Shown here: one piece after another, positions 22,961 through 34,756 of the stretch | Layout of the letters: every line of letters begins with the position of its first letter | Position numbering within the stretch: position 1 is the first letter of the stretch | Assembly: GCA_014529385.2 (NCBI GenBank) | Contig: CM043970.1 | Location: 45,538,279-45,602,278, forward strand | DNA: 64,000 bases | Direction of reading: 5' to 3' | DNA from: Adiantum capillus-veneris | Lineage: Eukaryota; Streptophyta; Polypodiopsida; Polypodiales; Pteridaceae | Position numbers and translations under genes: made by a program | The notes under the pieces: generated by a model | Database searches by the model: none | The model's input: only the letters and a program-made list of their open reading frames with translations | What the model was told of the DNA's origin: nothing

Positions 22961-24495
22961 AAAAAACAGAAAAAAAAAAAAGAAGCTTGTCACGATGGAA
23001 ACACTTTTCGTAGGCACTTCTTTGCGATGAAACTCGCCTACTGAGGCTTGGCGACATCCGGTACACTCAAGGAAGACATGCGCATCACCAGCGACTTCAT
23101 CTTCGCGGCTGAAAATCTGCACCAGCTCCTCCTTGCTACTAGTGGTGGCTTTTTTTCTTCTTCTTGGGAGAGAGAGAGAATCTGTCTTCATAACTCCAGG
23201 CAGCCGGCCAGAATACGAGCAACCTTGCCGACAGGAATAGGGGAGGGAGAGGGGCGCCAAAGAGAAGGAGAAAGAGATCACTCGTGCTCAATCAAAAAGA
23301 GAGAAAAAGATTGTGGGCTGCCACAAAAGAGAGCGCTCGATTTTTTAATGGTTTTTTTTAACTAATGACTGCCAACTTATTAAGTGGGCGGCCGGTCTTT
23401 TTTTTTAAATGGTATGAACCTTTAAAAACTCAATAAAACTTATAAGCTGCAAACAATGCTTACATAACATTTCCCAAGGGTCCCTGGACGCAACCACATG
23501 CAATGCAGACATTGACTTCCTCGCCGGAAAGTACTTGCTTTCCCGAAAAGCAACCTCAAAAAGCAACAGTTTTTCCTCAAAGTTTCCTCTGAACCCATCT
23601 TCATTCAAATACTTGCTCATCCTTGTGCACAATTCAAAATTTCCTCCTGACTATAGATATTCCCGTTTCGATGCTCCCGTCACCCACCGTGTGACGCATC
23701 AAGAATACCCATCACCTAGTCCTTTCTCATCGAACTTACAGTACAATCTCCTTCGTGATGCTCTATGTCACCTATCCTATGACACATCAGAGATGTCCGT
23801 TACCGAATGGTCGGATACTTCTTCCCGATGCTCCCTGACACCCATCCAATGTGATATTCCCGTTCACAATGCTCCCGTCATTTCTTTAATTGACGCACTA
23901 GGAATATATGTGCTCGGATGACTTCAATGAGAAAAACCCTCTCAATTAAAATTCCAATAATTCATTAAGAATTGTTTATCCTAATGTCCTAAGCGAGAAA
24001 ACTCTCGTACTTATAAATCCAATAATTCATTAAGAATTATTCTTCTGTCAGATAAAGCTAATTTAGCAACACTAGCCGGTAATCTTCATGGACATTGGCA
24101 TTTGAATATCCAGTCATTCGCTCTACGAGCATCCATCCAGTTTGCAGTTTGCTTCACGCCATTCGTGTTGGGGTAGCAAAGGTTATTCTTTGTCGTTAAT
24201 CAACAAGCCATTGCTTGCAAGTAGATGTATCATCACCATCCCAATCTTATGGACATTTCCACATCACCCGCGAAGCCTCTCTCTTAAAAGTAGTCGTGGA
24301 GGATATCATCTAGAAGCCCATCCTATGGCCTGCATGGAGTTCGGTACATGTACCTCACCATAAGCAAGAGGGGATGTCACGTGCACATCGCTTTGTGCGC
24401 TAGATGGACATGCTTCATCAACCTTCAAAACAAATATCGCACCTATCCCTGGATAGGAGTGTCTCCTAGGAGGATTAGTTGTAACAAACTTGGAC
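22961..24495. repeat. Diverged LTR-like repeat plus unassigned sequence
   Basis: 23370-23900 is homologous to 25170-25640: AAGTGGGCGGCCGG, ACTCAATAAAAC, GTCCCTGGA.GCAACC, GATGC.CCCGTCACCCA and GACACATCAGAG occur in the same order. 23940-24045 holds two copies of CCAATAATTCATTAAGAATT. No gene is recognised in 23900-24495. Confidence 0.6.
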
Positions 24496-25640
24496 TGTCA
24501 CAAAACGGGAGCGTACACGAGCACTTGAAAATTAAAATACTTTGCAAATGTGAGAGAAGGGAGAAGATCGACACAGTATTGAAGACCAGAAGATGGGTTG
24601 GTCCCCCCCCCTTAAGAGTATTCTTTTATTCAGGGAGAATTCGTATACAAGCACGAGAACCCGAGGAAACCCCTCCGTTCTGTAATCTTAGACCCGAAGG
24701 TCGTGCTTTCCCGTAAAGGGCTTGGACACAAGGCTGTTCCTTCCCGTAAGGGACTTAGGCGCGAAGCCGTACTTTCCCGTAAGGGACTTAGGCGTGAAGC
24801 CGTGCTTCCCGTGAAGGGCCTTCCCGTAAGACGGGAGATTCCTGCAAAACAAACCACACAAACACGCGACAACAATTCGTATAGCGAATCCACAATAGAT
24901 ACTTGTCGCTCTTGCGCGAGAAAAGCGGCTTCCGTGCTTCGTAGTCTCGCGATCTCTTGCGGCAGAGTCTTCTCTTGCTGATGTTGGTACCTCCCGTGAG
25001 TGAGGGCATGTGGTGCTTTTATAGCTACCTGGCCACGGCACGAATAATTGCTCGCGTAGAGATCGCGGCCTTTTTTTTTTCTTTTTTTTTTTTGCGTGCG
25101 CGCTGTTCTACCCGAAATAGGGAGAGAGAATTCGCTGGCTGGTTTTGTTGCTTTATCTTCTAAGTGGCTGCCCACTTATTAAGTGGGCGGCCGGCATATT
25201 TTAAAATTGGTCTGAACCTGCCCAAAAACTCAATAAAACCTTATAAGTTAAAACCAATGCATTTAACAACACTTCCCAGGCGTCCCTGGATGCAACCGCA
25301 TGCACGAATGCAATGCAAACATAGATTCCTCGCGAGAAAGCGTCTACCTTCCCGCGATTGTTCCTGCTTTTCGTAAAAAGCTTCATTGAACCCATCTTTA
25401 TTCTTGTGCTTGCGTTCTTACGGGTATTTTCTTACTCAGTTCGGATTTCCTCCTTAGCCTACGGGATGATCCCTTACTGATGCACCCGTCACCCATCATG
25501 TGACGCATCAGGGGTACTCGTAACCCGGCCCTTTCCAGAACTTACGGAAACTCCTTCGCGATGTTTACCGTCACCCATCAAATGACACATCAGAGTTGTC
25601 CGTTCTTGATGGCAGTTCCTGTAGCTACAATCTTTTTAAC
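24496..25640 (-). repeat. LTR-like repeat, copy 2
   Basis: Starts on plus with TGTCACAAAACGGGAGCG, matching the heads at 14812 and 32168. On the minus strand a TATA-like CTATAAAAGCACC (about 25012-25024) lies some 390 bp upstream of an AATAAAAGAA (about 24624), the arrangement expected of an LTR read on minus. Its distal part (25170-25640) is shared with 23370-23900. No internal element sequence is attached. Confidence 0.5.
24706..24835. repeat. 33-bp tandem repeat
   Basis: About three and a half units built on TCCCGTAAGGGACTTAGGCG followed by .GAAGCCGT.CT, with small differences. It lies inside the LTR-like repeat. Confidence 0.85.
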
Positions 25641-25710
25641 AGTTCTTAGTGCACATAATAAAATATCCTAAAAAAAAGATTAATCGTTAAAAATAAGAAA
25701 ATAGTCCAAT

Positions 25711-26250
25711 TAGCAACATGGACACCCCAAGTCAAGATTCTATCGCGACACAACAGAGATTCACTTTACAAAAGACGACACCGCCCGATATAGTTCCGTG
25801 CCCAAAGGTAATGGCCCCAAAGACTGGCGCCCCTTTCGGTTTTTCTTTTTTATATTAATCTTTGAGCGAAGTACAATGAGCCCGCACGTACTCACTCTCA
25901 GACTCCGCGGCTAGATGCTCTAAGAAGTGAGCCCCTGAGGCCACTTATAAAGGTTACAAGGGATGCCAAAAGCAGGGCCCCAAAATCTCAAGCACAAAAG
26001 CTTCATAGTCTCAAAAGCCTTTGTAACCCAAAAGCTCCCAAAATCAGCCAATGTAATTTCCGGCAATCCGTAAGGAATGCCACGTCAACAAACCAGCGCA
26101 AATTGCAGAGGTTCGTATTGCTTGCCACGTCAACATGTCAGTGCGTTTTTCGACAAGAATTGCGGCACGTTTTTCGGATGTTGTTGCCACGTTAGCAGGG
26201 GATGTGTGTGTGTGTATCCAGGGGCACTACCACGTCACCAGTTTGTGACA
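25711..26250 (-). repeat. Gypsy-2 3' LTR
   Basis: Matches 31163-31685 throughout (for example GTTCCGTGCCCAAAGGTA, TTTTTTATATTAATCTTTGAGC). The outer left end is eroded: the first bases TGTAACAAACTT are reduced. The inner end is GTTTGTGACA at 26250, followed by the polypurine tract (AAGAGGGGGTA on minus). Confidence 0.85.
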
Positions 26251-26880
26251 TACCCCCTCTTGAAAGAATTGTAATCGTCCTCGATTATGCCTGCAAAAAC
26301 AGACAGAGGCCATAAATTGTCTTAGTATACACTGATTGTTAGTACCGACGCACTAGACACAACACATCTAGTACATGTACCAATCGATAGTCACATCATC
26401 GGACATCACAAGACATCACTTGACATCATAGAACATTACATGACAAATCACATTCAAATTCATTCCAAATACGCAACGTCAGCATGTCAACGCGTTTTTC
26501 GACAAGAATTGCGACCCGTTTTTCGGATGTTGTTGCCACGTTAGCAGGGGATGTGTGTATATCCGAGGACACTGCCACGTCACCAGTTTGTGACATACCC
26601 CCCTCTTGAAAGAATTGTAATCGTCCTCGATTATGCCTGCAAAAACAGACAGAGGCCATAAATTGACATACCCCCCCTCTTGAAAGTTTGTGACATACCC
26701 CCCTCTTGAAAGAATTGTAATCGTCCTCGATTATGCCTGCAAAAACAGACAGAGGCCATAAATTGTCTTAGTATCCACTGATTGTTAGTACCGACGCACT
26801 AGACACACCACATCTAGTACATGTACCAATCGATAGTCACATCATTGGACATCACACTTGACATCATAGAACATTACATG
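26241..26880. repeat. Reiterated LTR-end/polypurine-tract module of Gypsy-2
   Basis: GTTTGTGACATACCCC starts at 26241, 26586 and 26686. Each is followed by the CTCTTGAAAG and CCTCGATTATGCCTGC block, the last two partly truncated. Between the first two, 26477-26597 is an extra copy of the inner 120 bp of the LTR. The internal edge of the element has therefore been tandemly duplicated at least twice. Confidence 0.88.
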
Positions 26881-27339
26881 ACAAATCACATTCAAATTCA
26901 TTCCAAACTCAGACCATGATTAATCGGCAACATATTTAATAATCGCACCTAGATCCATTCCGGACCTCACCGATGCCTGACTAACTAATCTTTATTGCAA
27001 TCGTGTCTATAGGATTTTATGAGACCGAAATGTTGCAGTCATTTCGTCTGTCAGTTCCTGCACTCAAACAAGTCAAGTACAAATCAATCAGTATCATTTT
27101 TCAAAAATTCAAGTTCATAAAGTCATTCAACAGGATACTGTCAGCCAAGCAATATCCTTGAAACCATAAGGGACATAAGTGACTCTATATCAAAAATCTG
27201 GGTAATCTGTTAACAAAGGAGCAAAGTGACTCCCCTCTTGTGCAAGCCCGCTGCACTAGATTCAACCATGCTCAAATCAGGGTTCTATCGGAGTAGACTA
27301 TGCTAAACCGAATGCTTCAAGGTAAAGTTCCAAAATCTG

Positions 27340-30240
27340 AGGAGTATCTATTAGGTCCTCCTCCTCCATCCACTTTGCATCCAATACAGGATAGTTCTTG
27401 AATTTAACCAAGCACCACCTAATCACTTTACCTTTTACCTTTCTTTCCTTGTGTGCCAAAATCTATTTTGGAACGAGTATCTCCTCGTTTTCCTCCACTT
27501 CAGGTTGCTCATCAAGCTCCCCATCATCGGGCACATCGCCTTTAAAAGGCTTCGAGAGACTCACATGAAAAGCATTGTGAATCCTCCAAGTATCGGGCAG
27601 CTTCAGTCTAAAGGAGACAACATTTATCTTTTCTTTTATCTGGAAAGGGCCATAATACCTCATGCCAAGCTTTGGAAAAAGCCACTCCATTCCTTTTCGT
27701 TTTCTTAGGCGTGCCTTATCAAAACATGAAAGCACCGAATCGTCCTCTTTTAATTTCAAATCACGACGATGTCGATCTGCTGCCTTCTTATGGCTTTCTT
27801 GGGATTTCTCTAAAGCCTTCCGGACCTTGGCAAAAGCAGTGTTCAAGTCCCTTGTATACTGGTCGGCTTCAAAAATCTTACCTTGGGTCTGGGAAATGTT
27901 CTGATCTACCACTTGATTCCCTTTTTCCTTTCTTTCCTTATGCCATGGGACCTGCGAGTAGCGTCTTTCGCTTCCATGTCCATTGGCACATCAAAGTCAA
28001 TCATCGAAACCCAAAGACGCACTGTCCTCTTTCTTTGGAATCCTTTGATGAACTTGCATCTGGTTTCCTTAGTTCGTCGGAACCCTCTGATTCGCCAGAA
28101 TCCTGTGATGAGCTATCATATGGTTTCCTTGATTCATTCTCTTCATTGGAAGACTCTTGCCTTTTTTATACTATCCTGCCCGTCACATAAGTCAATGAGC
28201 CGACATGCATTCCAAATTGTTGCTTAGTCATGTCCCATGGAGTCAGACTTCTGGTTTAAAGCATAGTCTTGAATTATGGTATTATGTCATCATGATGTCA
28301 TCTCTTGCATTCATCGTTCTTTTCACGTAACCGTGTGCCAATGTTCTCCCAAATAGCCTTCCTAAACAAACTCGTAAATCGGGGATCTCTGTCAGAGACT
28401 ATTGTCTCAGGCATGCCATGTAATCTGAAAATCTTTGAAATCAACAGTCTCGCTAAATGATCCGGCTTGACTGTTTTCTTCACTGGAACGAAGTGAGCTT
28501 CCTTGCTAAATTTGTCGACAGCAGTCCAAATGGCATCATGCCCACTCTGTGTCTTTGGGAGATCAAAGATAGCAATACTTTCCGCGGGTGGGAATGAGTA
28601 AAGACCGTAACAATTCCTATGCTTTATGCCTGTCAAACTTGACCTTCTAGCATACCAAACAACTACGTACAAAGTCGTCCACATCCTTCTTGAGTCTCGG
28701 CCAAAAGAAGTAACGCTCGACACCTTTCAAGGAGGTATCAATGCCGCGGTGACCCGTAAAAGGTGGACAATGACCTTCAATTAGAATCTTTTCCCTCAAC
28801 GGCTGTGTAACGCACAACATCGTTTTCTTCATCAAGTAGCCATCCCGTATGGAATATCCCGCTGCTACCTCTCCATTCTGTATTCGTGTGAATACATCCG
28901 AAAAATATGGATTTGTGGCGTACTGGTAGACCATGTCCTCGAAGCTTCTATGATAAATCGTGGTAATAGCCAAGACTAACGGCTTTCCAGACAATGCATC
29001 TGCCACCAAGTTCTTTTGTCCCTGTACATGGACAATCTGGAAGTGAAACTCTGACAAGATGTTAGCCCACCGCATCTGCTTCTCCGAAAGCTGCTTCTGT
29101 GACAAGAAGTAGCGTAAGCTCCGATGATCAATGAAGACCGTAAAATCGGCTCCGAGTAGGTAATGGCGCCACTGAGTAAGAGCATGGATAACCGCCAAAA
29201 GCTCTCTCTCATAAATCTGTGTTGTCAATTCCGGCCTTGAAAACAATCGGCTCTCATAGGCAATCACATGGCCTTCTTGCATTAAGACCGCACCAAGACT
29301 ATGACCACAAGCATCACAATATGCTTCGAATGACTTTTGCAAAACCAACAAAGTCAAAACTGGTCTTGTAGTCAATTTCTCTTTCAAAGTCTGGAAGGCA
29401 GTCACCTCTATGGGTCCCCACGAGAAAGGGACTCCTTTCAGTGTCAGAATGTGCAAAGAATAAGCAGCCTCTACAAATTTTCTAATGAACCGCCATAAGT
29501 CCAATAAGCTTCTAACTTCATGAACTTTCTTCAAATCGGGCCAATCACGTATAGTTTCAATCTTGGCCAGGTCCACTTAGCACTATACTCCTGCTGTTGA
29601 GATGATGTGTCTCAGAAATTGCATCTCCGACAAAAAAATTTGCTCTTTTTCATATTTATAAGCATTTTATGCTTCCTCAGTGTCTCAAAACCCACAAATG
29701 ATCGGTATTCTTTGCAAATCCAAAAAATCGTCTTGAAAGCCATCTTGTAGACGTCTCTAGGAACAATACAGATCTGATGATAATCACTTCATATCAATTG
29801 GGCAAGTAGAATTCTGAAGTCTGTGAAGTATATCATCGATACTCGTAATGTGGAAATCTGTTCTAGTTCATTGTTTCTTTATCTTGGCCTCGACTAATGT
29901 TGTAAGGTGGCTGGTTCGGTGGTGTACTACCATAAATCAATCATGGGATCTTCACGATGTGAAGGAGGTAACTCGCTTTATAAGCCTTCAGAGAAACAGT
30001 CAGCCTCTATTGCAAAAAAAAAATCTTGTTGTTTCTTTTCGAGGTGAAACATATTCGACCTTCAATCATCATTCAGTTCTCTCAAGAAAAATCGAGTAAA
30101 GAAACTGAATTTCATCAAGTACAATCTCTCTTGCCCTACATTTGTCAAAAGTCGCTTTTGTACCCCGATAGTCAACCACAGCATTGTTCTTGTGGTACCA
30201 AGGGATTCCTAGGAGAACTTCACAACCTCCGAAGGCATTA
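27340..30240 (-). pseudogene. Gypsy-2 pol (protease end to chromodomain), broken
   Basis: From the 5' side: CEVLLGIPWYHK (about 30236-30180), the usual protease-reverse transcriptase linker; a palm fragment YHQICIVPRDVYKMAFKT (about 29790-29735), after which the YVDD portion is deleted; thumb and RNase H (29576-28980) with FEAYCDACGHSLGAVL, YERELLAVIHAL and NLVADAL; integrase zinc domain (HRGIDTSLKGVERYFFWP, C...C), core (KTQSGHDAIWTAVDKFSKEA, VSDRDPRF) to 28298; integrase C-terminal part (27912-27463); then TAG and a chromodomain (LVKFKNYP, DAKWMEEEDL, about 27460-27340). Chromodomains in this family are thought to steer integration to marked chromatin. The catalytic Glu region of integrase is missing at 27913-28297. 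Confidence 0.85.
27913..28297 (-). other. Acidic Ser-rich segment inside integrase
   Basis: Where the catalytic-Glu part of integrase should be, a minus frame (about 28160-28022) reads Glu/Ser-rich repeats (SRKPYDSSSQDSGESE and LRKPDASSSKDS). This is not integrase sequence. It may be a translocated gag piece or a foreign insertion. Confidence 0.45.
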
Positions 30241-31162
30241 CGTAGAAGTCCTCATGCCAAACACCCCTGACATTGCAAACGAAGTTCGCCAATGATCAAT
30301 GTAATGGCAACATCCCGTCCTGGTACCGCTAGAACTACCTCCGCCTGTGGCCTCAGCCTGTCGGACATAATTATAAATCGAGCCGCCAATTCAAGAAGTT
30401 TGCCTTGGCTCCTCCATCAAAGAAAATAAGGGCTTCTTAATTTTTCACTTTGCCCCAAGGACGGCAAAGTTTTGTACTTTTCGTTCATCTGATTCGGTTC
30501 GGGCCCGCGCAAGGTGGTACCAGTTCTGCGTTCATCTGTTCTTTTCTTTCGCACTCGGTTGCTGCTCTGTAACTCTCAAATTTATGTTCTTTGGTTCATT
30601 TCTTATCAATCTCTTTCTGCGAGTACAAGTTTTGCTTTTCTGCACTCGTCTGTCCTTTCGGCTTTCCTACTGACCTAAGAGGAGAAGCAACGGCTACATG
30701 TCATCTCGAGTAAATTTATCAATCAGGTAATTCTTCATGTGTCTCGCCAATCTCATGTCCCTGGAGTACTTAATCAATCAGTTCACTCATATGCCAATCT
30801 GTAGTTGAAGTTTGTACTCCATTGTGGCAAACTTGTCTGCAAAAAAATTTGCCCAAATTTTCATTCTTTTCTTCAATTCCTATGCCGGATTTTCAACTTT
30901 TCTTTGCCTTCCCACTGAGAGGTGGCATCTCTGTCAGATTTTTCACGAGAACCCATGTATAATCTGGGATTCTTTATGGCTTTATGCCCTGTAGGACAAA
31001 GCGATGAAGACAGGAGCGCGCCCGATGCGCGATGTATGAAGGGTGAAAGTGGATAATAAGTTCGGGGTCAGGACACGAAGATTCTTTCACAAAAGCTTTG
31101 TGCGCTGCAAAAAAGGATCGAATCCTCCGTAGAAGAAGCATCTTTCTGTGCTCTGATACCAC
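30241..31162 (-). pseudogene. Gypsy-2 leader, gag remnant and protease start
   Basis: Begins with the primer site next to 31163, then a leader shared with Gypsy-1 (GAATCTTCGTG, GACCCCGAACTTATTA). ATG near 30957 starts MGSREKSDRD..., parallel to Gypsy-1. Gag is short, stops are frequent and no CCHC knuckle was found, so most of gag seems deleted. Confidence 0.65.
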
Positions 31163-31685
31163 TGTAACAAACTTGGACACCCCTAAGTCAAGATGCCACC
31201 ACAGAGCAGAGATTCACTCTAAAATAGTTCACAAAAGACGACACGGCTCGACGTAGTTCCGTGCCCAAAGGTATTGGCCCCAAAGATTGGCGTCCCTTTC
31301 GGTATTTCTTTTTTATATTAATCTTTGAGCAAAGTACAATGAGCCCGCATGTACTCACTCTCAGACTCTGCGTCCAGATGCTCTGAGAAGTGAGCCCCTA
31401 AGGCCACTTATAAAGGTTACAAGGGATGCCAAAAGAAGAGCCCCAAAATCTCAAACTCAAAAGCTTCATAATCTCAAAAGCAATTGTAATCCAATAGCTG
31501 TCAAAATCAACCAGCGTAATTTTCAAAAATCAGTACGGAATGCCACGTCAGCAAACCAACACAAATTGTGGAGGTCCGTACTGTCTGCCATGTCAGCCTG
31601 TTAACGCATTTTCCGGTCGTTGTGGCCACGTCAACAAGGGTTGTGTGTGTATACGGAGACACTGCAACGTCGCCAATTTGTGACA
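31163..31685 (-). repeat. Gypsy-2 5' LTR (523 bp)
   Basis: TGTAACAAACTTGG to TTTGTGACA on plus. On the minus strand CTTTATAAGTGGCC (near 31415) and TTAATATAAAAAAG (near 31315) are TATA-like. It pairs with 25711-26250. Confidence 0.88.
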
Positions 31686-32830
31686 TTAGTGCCGGCAATT
31701 TTGTGAGCCAGTTCGCAGGACCTACATGTCAAGACGAGTCCATTAGATTAGGTTTTGCAATTTTGGAACGCTCTTGCATTAAGGTTTGTACGCGCGTTTT
31801 GGCAGATGTTATTACACTACAGTGGGGATCTGGCATGACTTGTGTTTTGACAGATGTTTACACTACATTGGGTAACGTCCATGTAATTTTAGATAATTCC
31901 CCGCGTCAATCGAGGGTTCTCTGGTGGCAGATGTGCGACAATTTCACCTAGAAACTTAACCTCGGTCAAACTCATTAACAAATCAAAATTTGACAAAGGT
32001 TTTGCCCTACCTAGACCTCAAGAGGTTTAAAGCTTGCAAATTTGACTTATTAAGAGAGCAAAGCTCCATCGATTTGGATCAACTGAAGGAGCGCTAGCAA
32101 CAAACCATCTCTAGCCTTTTCTGCAGCAGTTGTTGTTTAGCTCCCAGCCCCAACGCCTTGCAACAGTCTTGTCACTAACGAGAGCGCACACGAATAATCA
32201 ATAAGCTGAAAATAAATAAACTCTCAACCATAAGAGACGAGGGAGAAGATCGGCACAAAATTGGGGACAAGAAGATGGGTTGGTTTCCCCCCTTAAATTA
32301 GGGAGAATCTTTTCTAAGCACAAGAACCGAAGAAACCTCGTTATTCTTAATCTAAGACTCAATAGTTGATTCCTTCCCATACAAAAAATTTTCCAGGCAA
32401 GCTCTCACTTTTTTCCATCTACATCTGGAGCATGAAACTCCGCAGACCGTTCAGGATTCCGTTTTTTGGAATCCCCAAGTGTAGGCCGAGGCCTCCTTGC
32501 TCCTCCATGATGGAGTACTCGCAAAAATCACAAACACGAGACAACTCGTAGAGAGTATTCACAAGCTATATTTGTCGCTCCAAGTACGCACAAGTGACCT
32601 TCACACAATGGCTTCACGCGTTCACTTGCAAATTCTTGGCGGTACAAACTCCATGTGCTAGCGATATGCAGAACTGGGAAGAGGGGTTGGCTGATTTTAT
32701 AGGCTACGGGAGGCAACAGGAATAGTTAACACAGATCCTCCGACAACAGCAGTAAGGAGGTAGCATTGTAATAGCAGAGGAAAGAAAGAGAGAGAGATTG
32801 GCGCTAGTTTAGAGAGCCTTTGCATTTTTT
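31686..32830. repeat. Dispersed repeat (31820-32045) and LTR-like repeat, copy 3 (32168-32760)
   Basis: 31820-32045 matches 13735-14010. From 32168 (TGTCACTAACGAGAGCGCAC) the sequence parallels 24496 onward: GGGAGAAGATCG.CACA, AAGATGGGTTGG, GGGAGAAT, and later ACACGAGACAACTCGTA with TTTGTCGCTC. On the minus strand CCTATAAAATCAGCC near 32690-32704 is a TATA-like site in the corresponding place. Confidence 0.5.
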
Positions 32831-32833
32831 ATT

Positions 32834-34740
32834 GTGGAGGTTGAATTTTTTCAACCCAACGAGTGGACTTTCAGATTTGAAGCTTTGATGGAAAGCTTAC
32901 CTTCTTCCCTTGTCTCTACGCAACTTTTAAAAGGAGGGGTGAAAGGGCCGAAGACTTCGGATCCTCACCGTAAAGGAAACCACCCCGTTGTCTGGAATGA
33001 GCGTCTCGACAAGAGCTTTCGGACATTAAAGCACTTGGTGACTACTGCGCCAATGTTGCACATTGTGGATCCTAGCAAACCGTTTGTGGTCGAAACGGAT
33101 ACTAGCAATATTGCCATTGGTGCGGCGTTATACTAGAATGGACGTCCTATTGCGTTTGAAAGTAAGAAACTTTCTGATACTAAGATGTGTTATCCAACGT
33201 ATGAGAAGGAGCTTTACACCGTAGTCCACGCCTTGAGGAAATGGCGGCACTATTTGTATGGCTCTACGTTTGTTGAATGTACAGATCATCACTCTTTGCG
33301 CTATGTCTGTGATCAGGGTGATCTCAGAGGCCAGAAGGCTAGATGGATTGAGCTTATGCAAGAATTTGACTTTGAGATCCGTTATAGAAAAGGATCCAGC
33401 AATCGAGTTGCCGATGCACTCAGCAAGATTCCCGAGGTTAATGCCTTGTTCATGGTAGAAAATCTCGACGGAATTCTATCTCTCTCCGAGGACTATGTCG
33501 TTCTGATAGCTATTTTGGCAAGATATGGAACGAGGTCGAAGCGGGGTATGACTCGCGTACAAGCTTGGGTGGTCCGGAGACCCAAGTGAGTCCTGCTAGA
33601 GAGGTAAGATAGCGACTATTCCATTGGAGGTGGACTATTGTTCAGAAATGAAAAAGTCTGCATGTTCAAAATCGATGAGGTTCGACAAAGGATTTTGTTC
33701 GAATACAACGATGTTCCTAGCGTTGGGCACCCAGGCATCCAAAGAACTTTGGCTTTGGTCAAACGATATTTCTGTTGGCCAAGGATGCGCTCTTACATAG
33801 AGAGCTATGTGAAGAGATGCGCTCAATGTCAGGTCAATAAGGCAGAGCGCCTTAGGAAAGTTGGCCTGCTACATCCATTGGAAATCCCAGATGCCAAGTG
33901 GCAAAGTATTTCTGTGGACTTCATCGTTGGTTTGCCAAATACTAGTCGGGAAAATGATGCCATTTGGGTTGTGGTCGATAAGACTTACAAAAATGGCGAA
34001 ACTTATACCCACGAAGTCGACAGTAAAAAGCAGTGAGTTGGTGGTTTTATTTGTCGATCGGCTTCATAAGCTGATTAGGAAAGGTATCTCCCACAATTAG
34101 AGTTTGCCTATAATAGTAGCAAGCATTTTGCTACTGGATTTAGCATGTTCATGCTAATGTATGGATTCGAGCCTAAATCCCCAATTGCTATTGGCTTAGA
34201 AAAAGTCAAGGAACGCCAAGCTCGTGATTTTCTGTATCACATGCAAGAAATGCTCGAATTGGCTAAGGATAGTATAAGAACGGCTCGTGATCGAGTCACT
34301 ACATATGCTAATCAAAAGAGATCTCCCAGGACTCCAGATGTGGGACAATGGCTCTATCTGAAGATACCCAAGGATCCCAAGGCTATGCGAACAGGAAAGT
34401 ATTATAAGCTTTTAGCTAGATATTGTGGTCCATTCTTGGTCACAAGAAGATTGGCCAAGTTGCCCATAAGCTGGCTCTTCCTTCGGCTGTTAGCGTACAT
34501 TCAGTGTTTCATGTCAGCCGCCTTAAAGTAAAATTAGGCGAAGCCGACATTGTTGTGCCTATCGAGGAAAATGTATGGCAAAATATGCAAACTGAGTATA
34601 TTCCTCGAGAACCAAAGGTAGTTTTTCATCATCGTACCCGTCATTCACGCCAAAAGGCTTATGACAAGTACTTAATTAAATGAAAGGGTCAATCTAAAAG
34701 GCTTGCTATCCCCGCTTCATTGATGAGGACAGCAATAGTT
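32834..34740 (+). pseudogene. Gypsy-3 pol, 5'-truncated
   Basis: Begins inside the reverse transcriptase/RNase H junction: FVVETDTSNIAIGAAL, a stop at 33134, YEKELYTVVHALRKWRHYLYG, DHHSLRYVCDQ and NRVADALSKI. Integrase zinc domain (HPGIQRTLALVKRYFCWPR...CAQCQ) and SVDFIVGLP at 33638-33950. The rest of the integrase core is deleted around 34000-34090. C-terminal integrase (FAYNSSKHFATGFS, MYGFEPKSP, GPFLV) reaches 34530 with a shift to a final frame ending RHSRQKAYDKYLIK, stop, KGQ at 34683, which resembles the start of a chromo-like tail. No left LTR was found. Confidence 0.82.
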
Positions 34741-34741
34741 C

Positions 34742-34756
34742 TTAAGGGGGAAAGTA
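34742..34756 (+). promoter_or_regulatory. Gypsy-3 polypurine tract
   Basis: TTAAGGGGGAAAGTA immediately before TGTTATGTC, the presumed LTR start. Confidence 0.75.

Larger units (their letters stand above)
25711..31685 (-). mobile_element. Gypsy-2, Ty3/gypsy chromodomain element (chromovirus type)
   Basis: LTRs at both ends, primer site TGGTATCAGAGC inside the right LTR, polypurine tract inside the left one. Pol order protease, reverse transcriptase, RNase H, integrase, chromodomain on the minus strand. The right LTR is flanked by TTAGT; TTAG also stands at 25710-25713 next to the eroded left end, so a target duplication is possible but not proved. The coding region has deletions, frameshifts and stops. 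Confidence 0.88.

Noticed and set aside
24706-24835. CRISPR array
   Set aside because: Repeats are directly abutting with no unique spacers, and the context is a plant genome.
24703-24981. Basic repeat protein (RKGLRREAVLS) on plus
   Set aside because: Produced by the 33-bp tandem repeat inside an LTR-like sequence; no start context or homologue recognised.
27672-28190. 172-codon plus frame
   Set aside because: Opposite the Gypsy-2 integrase and its inserted segment; no domain recognised.
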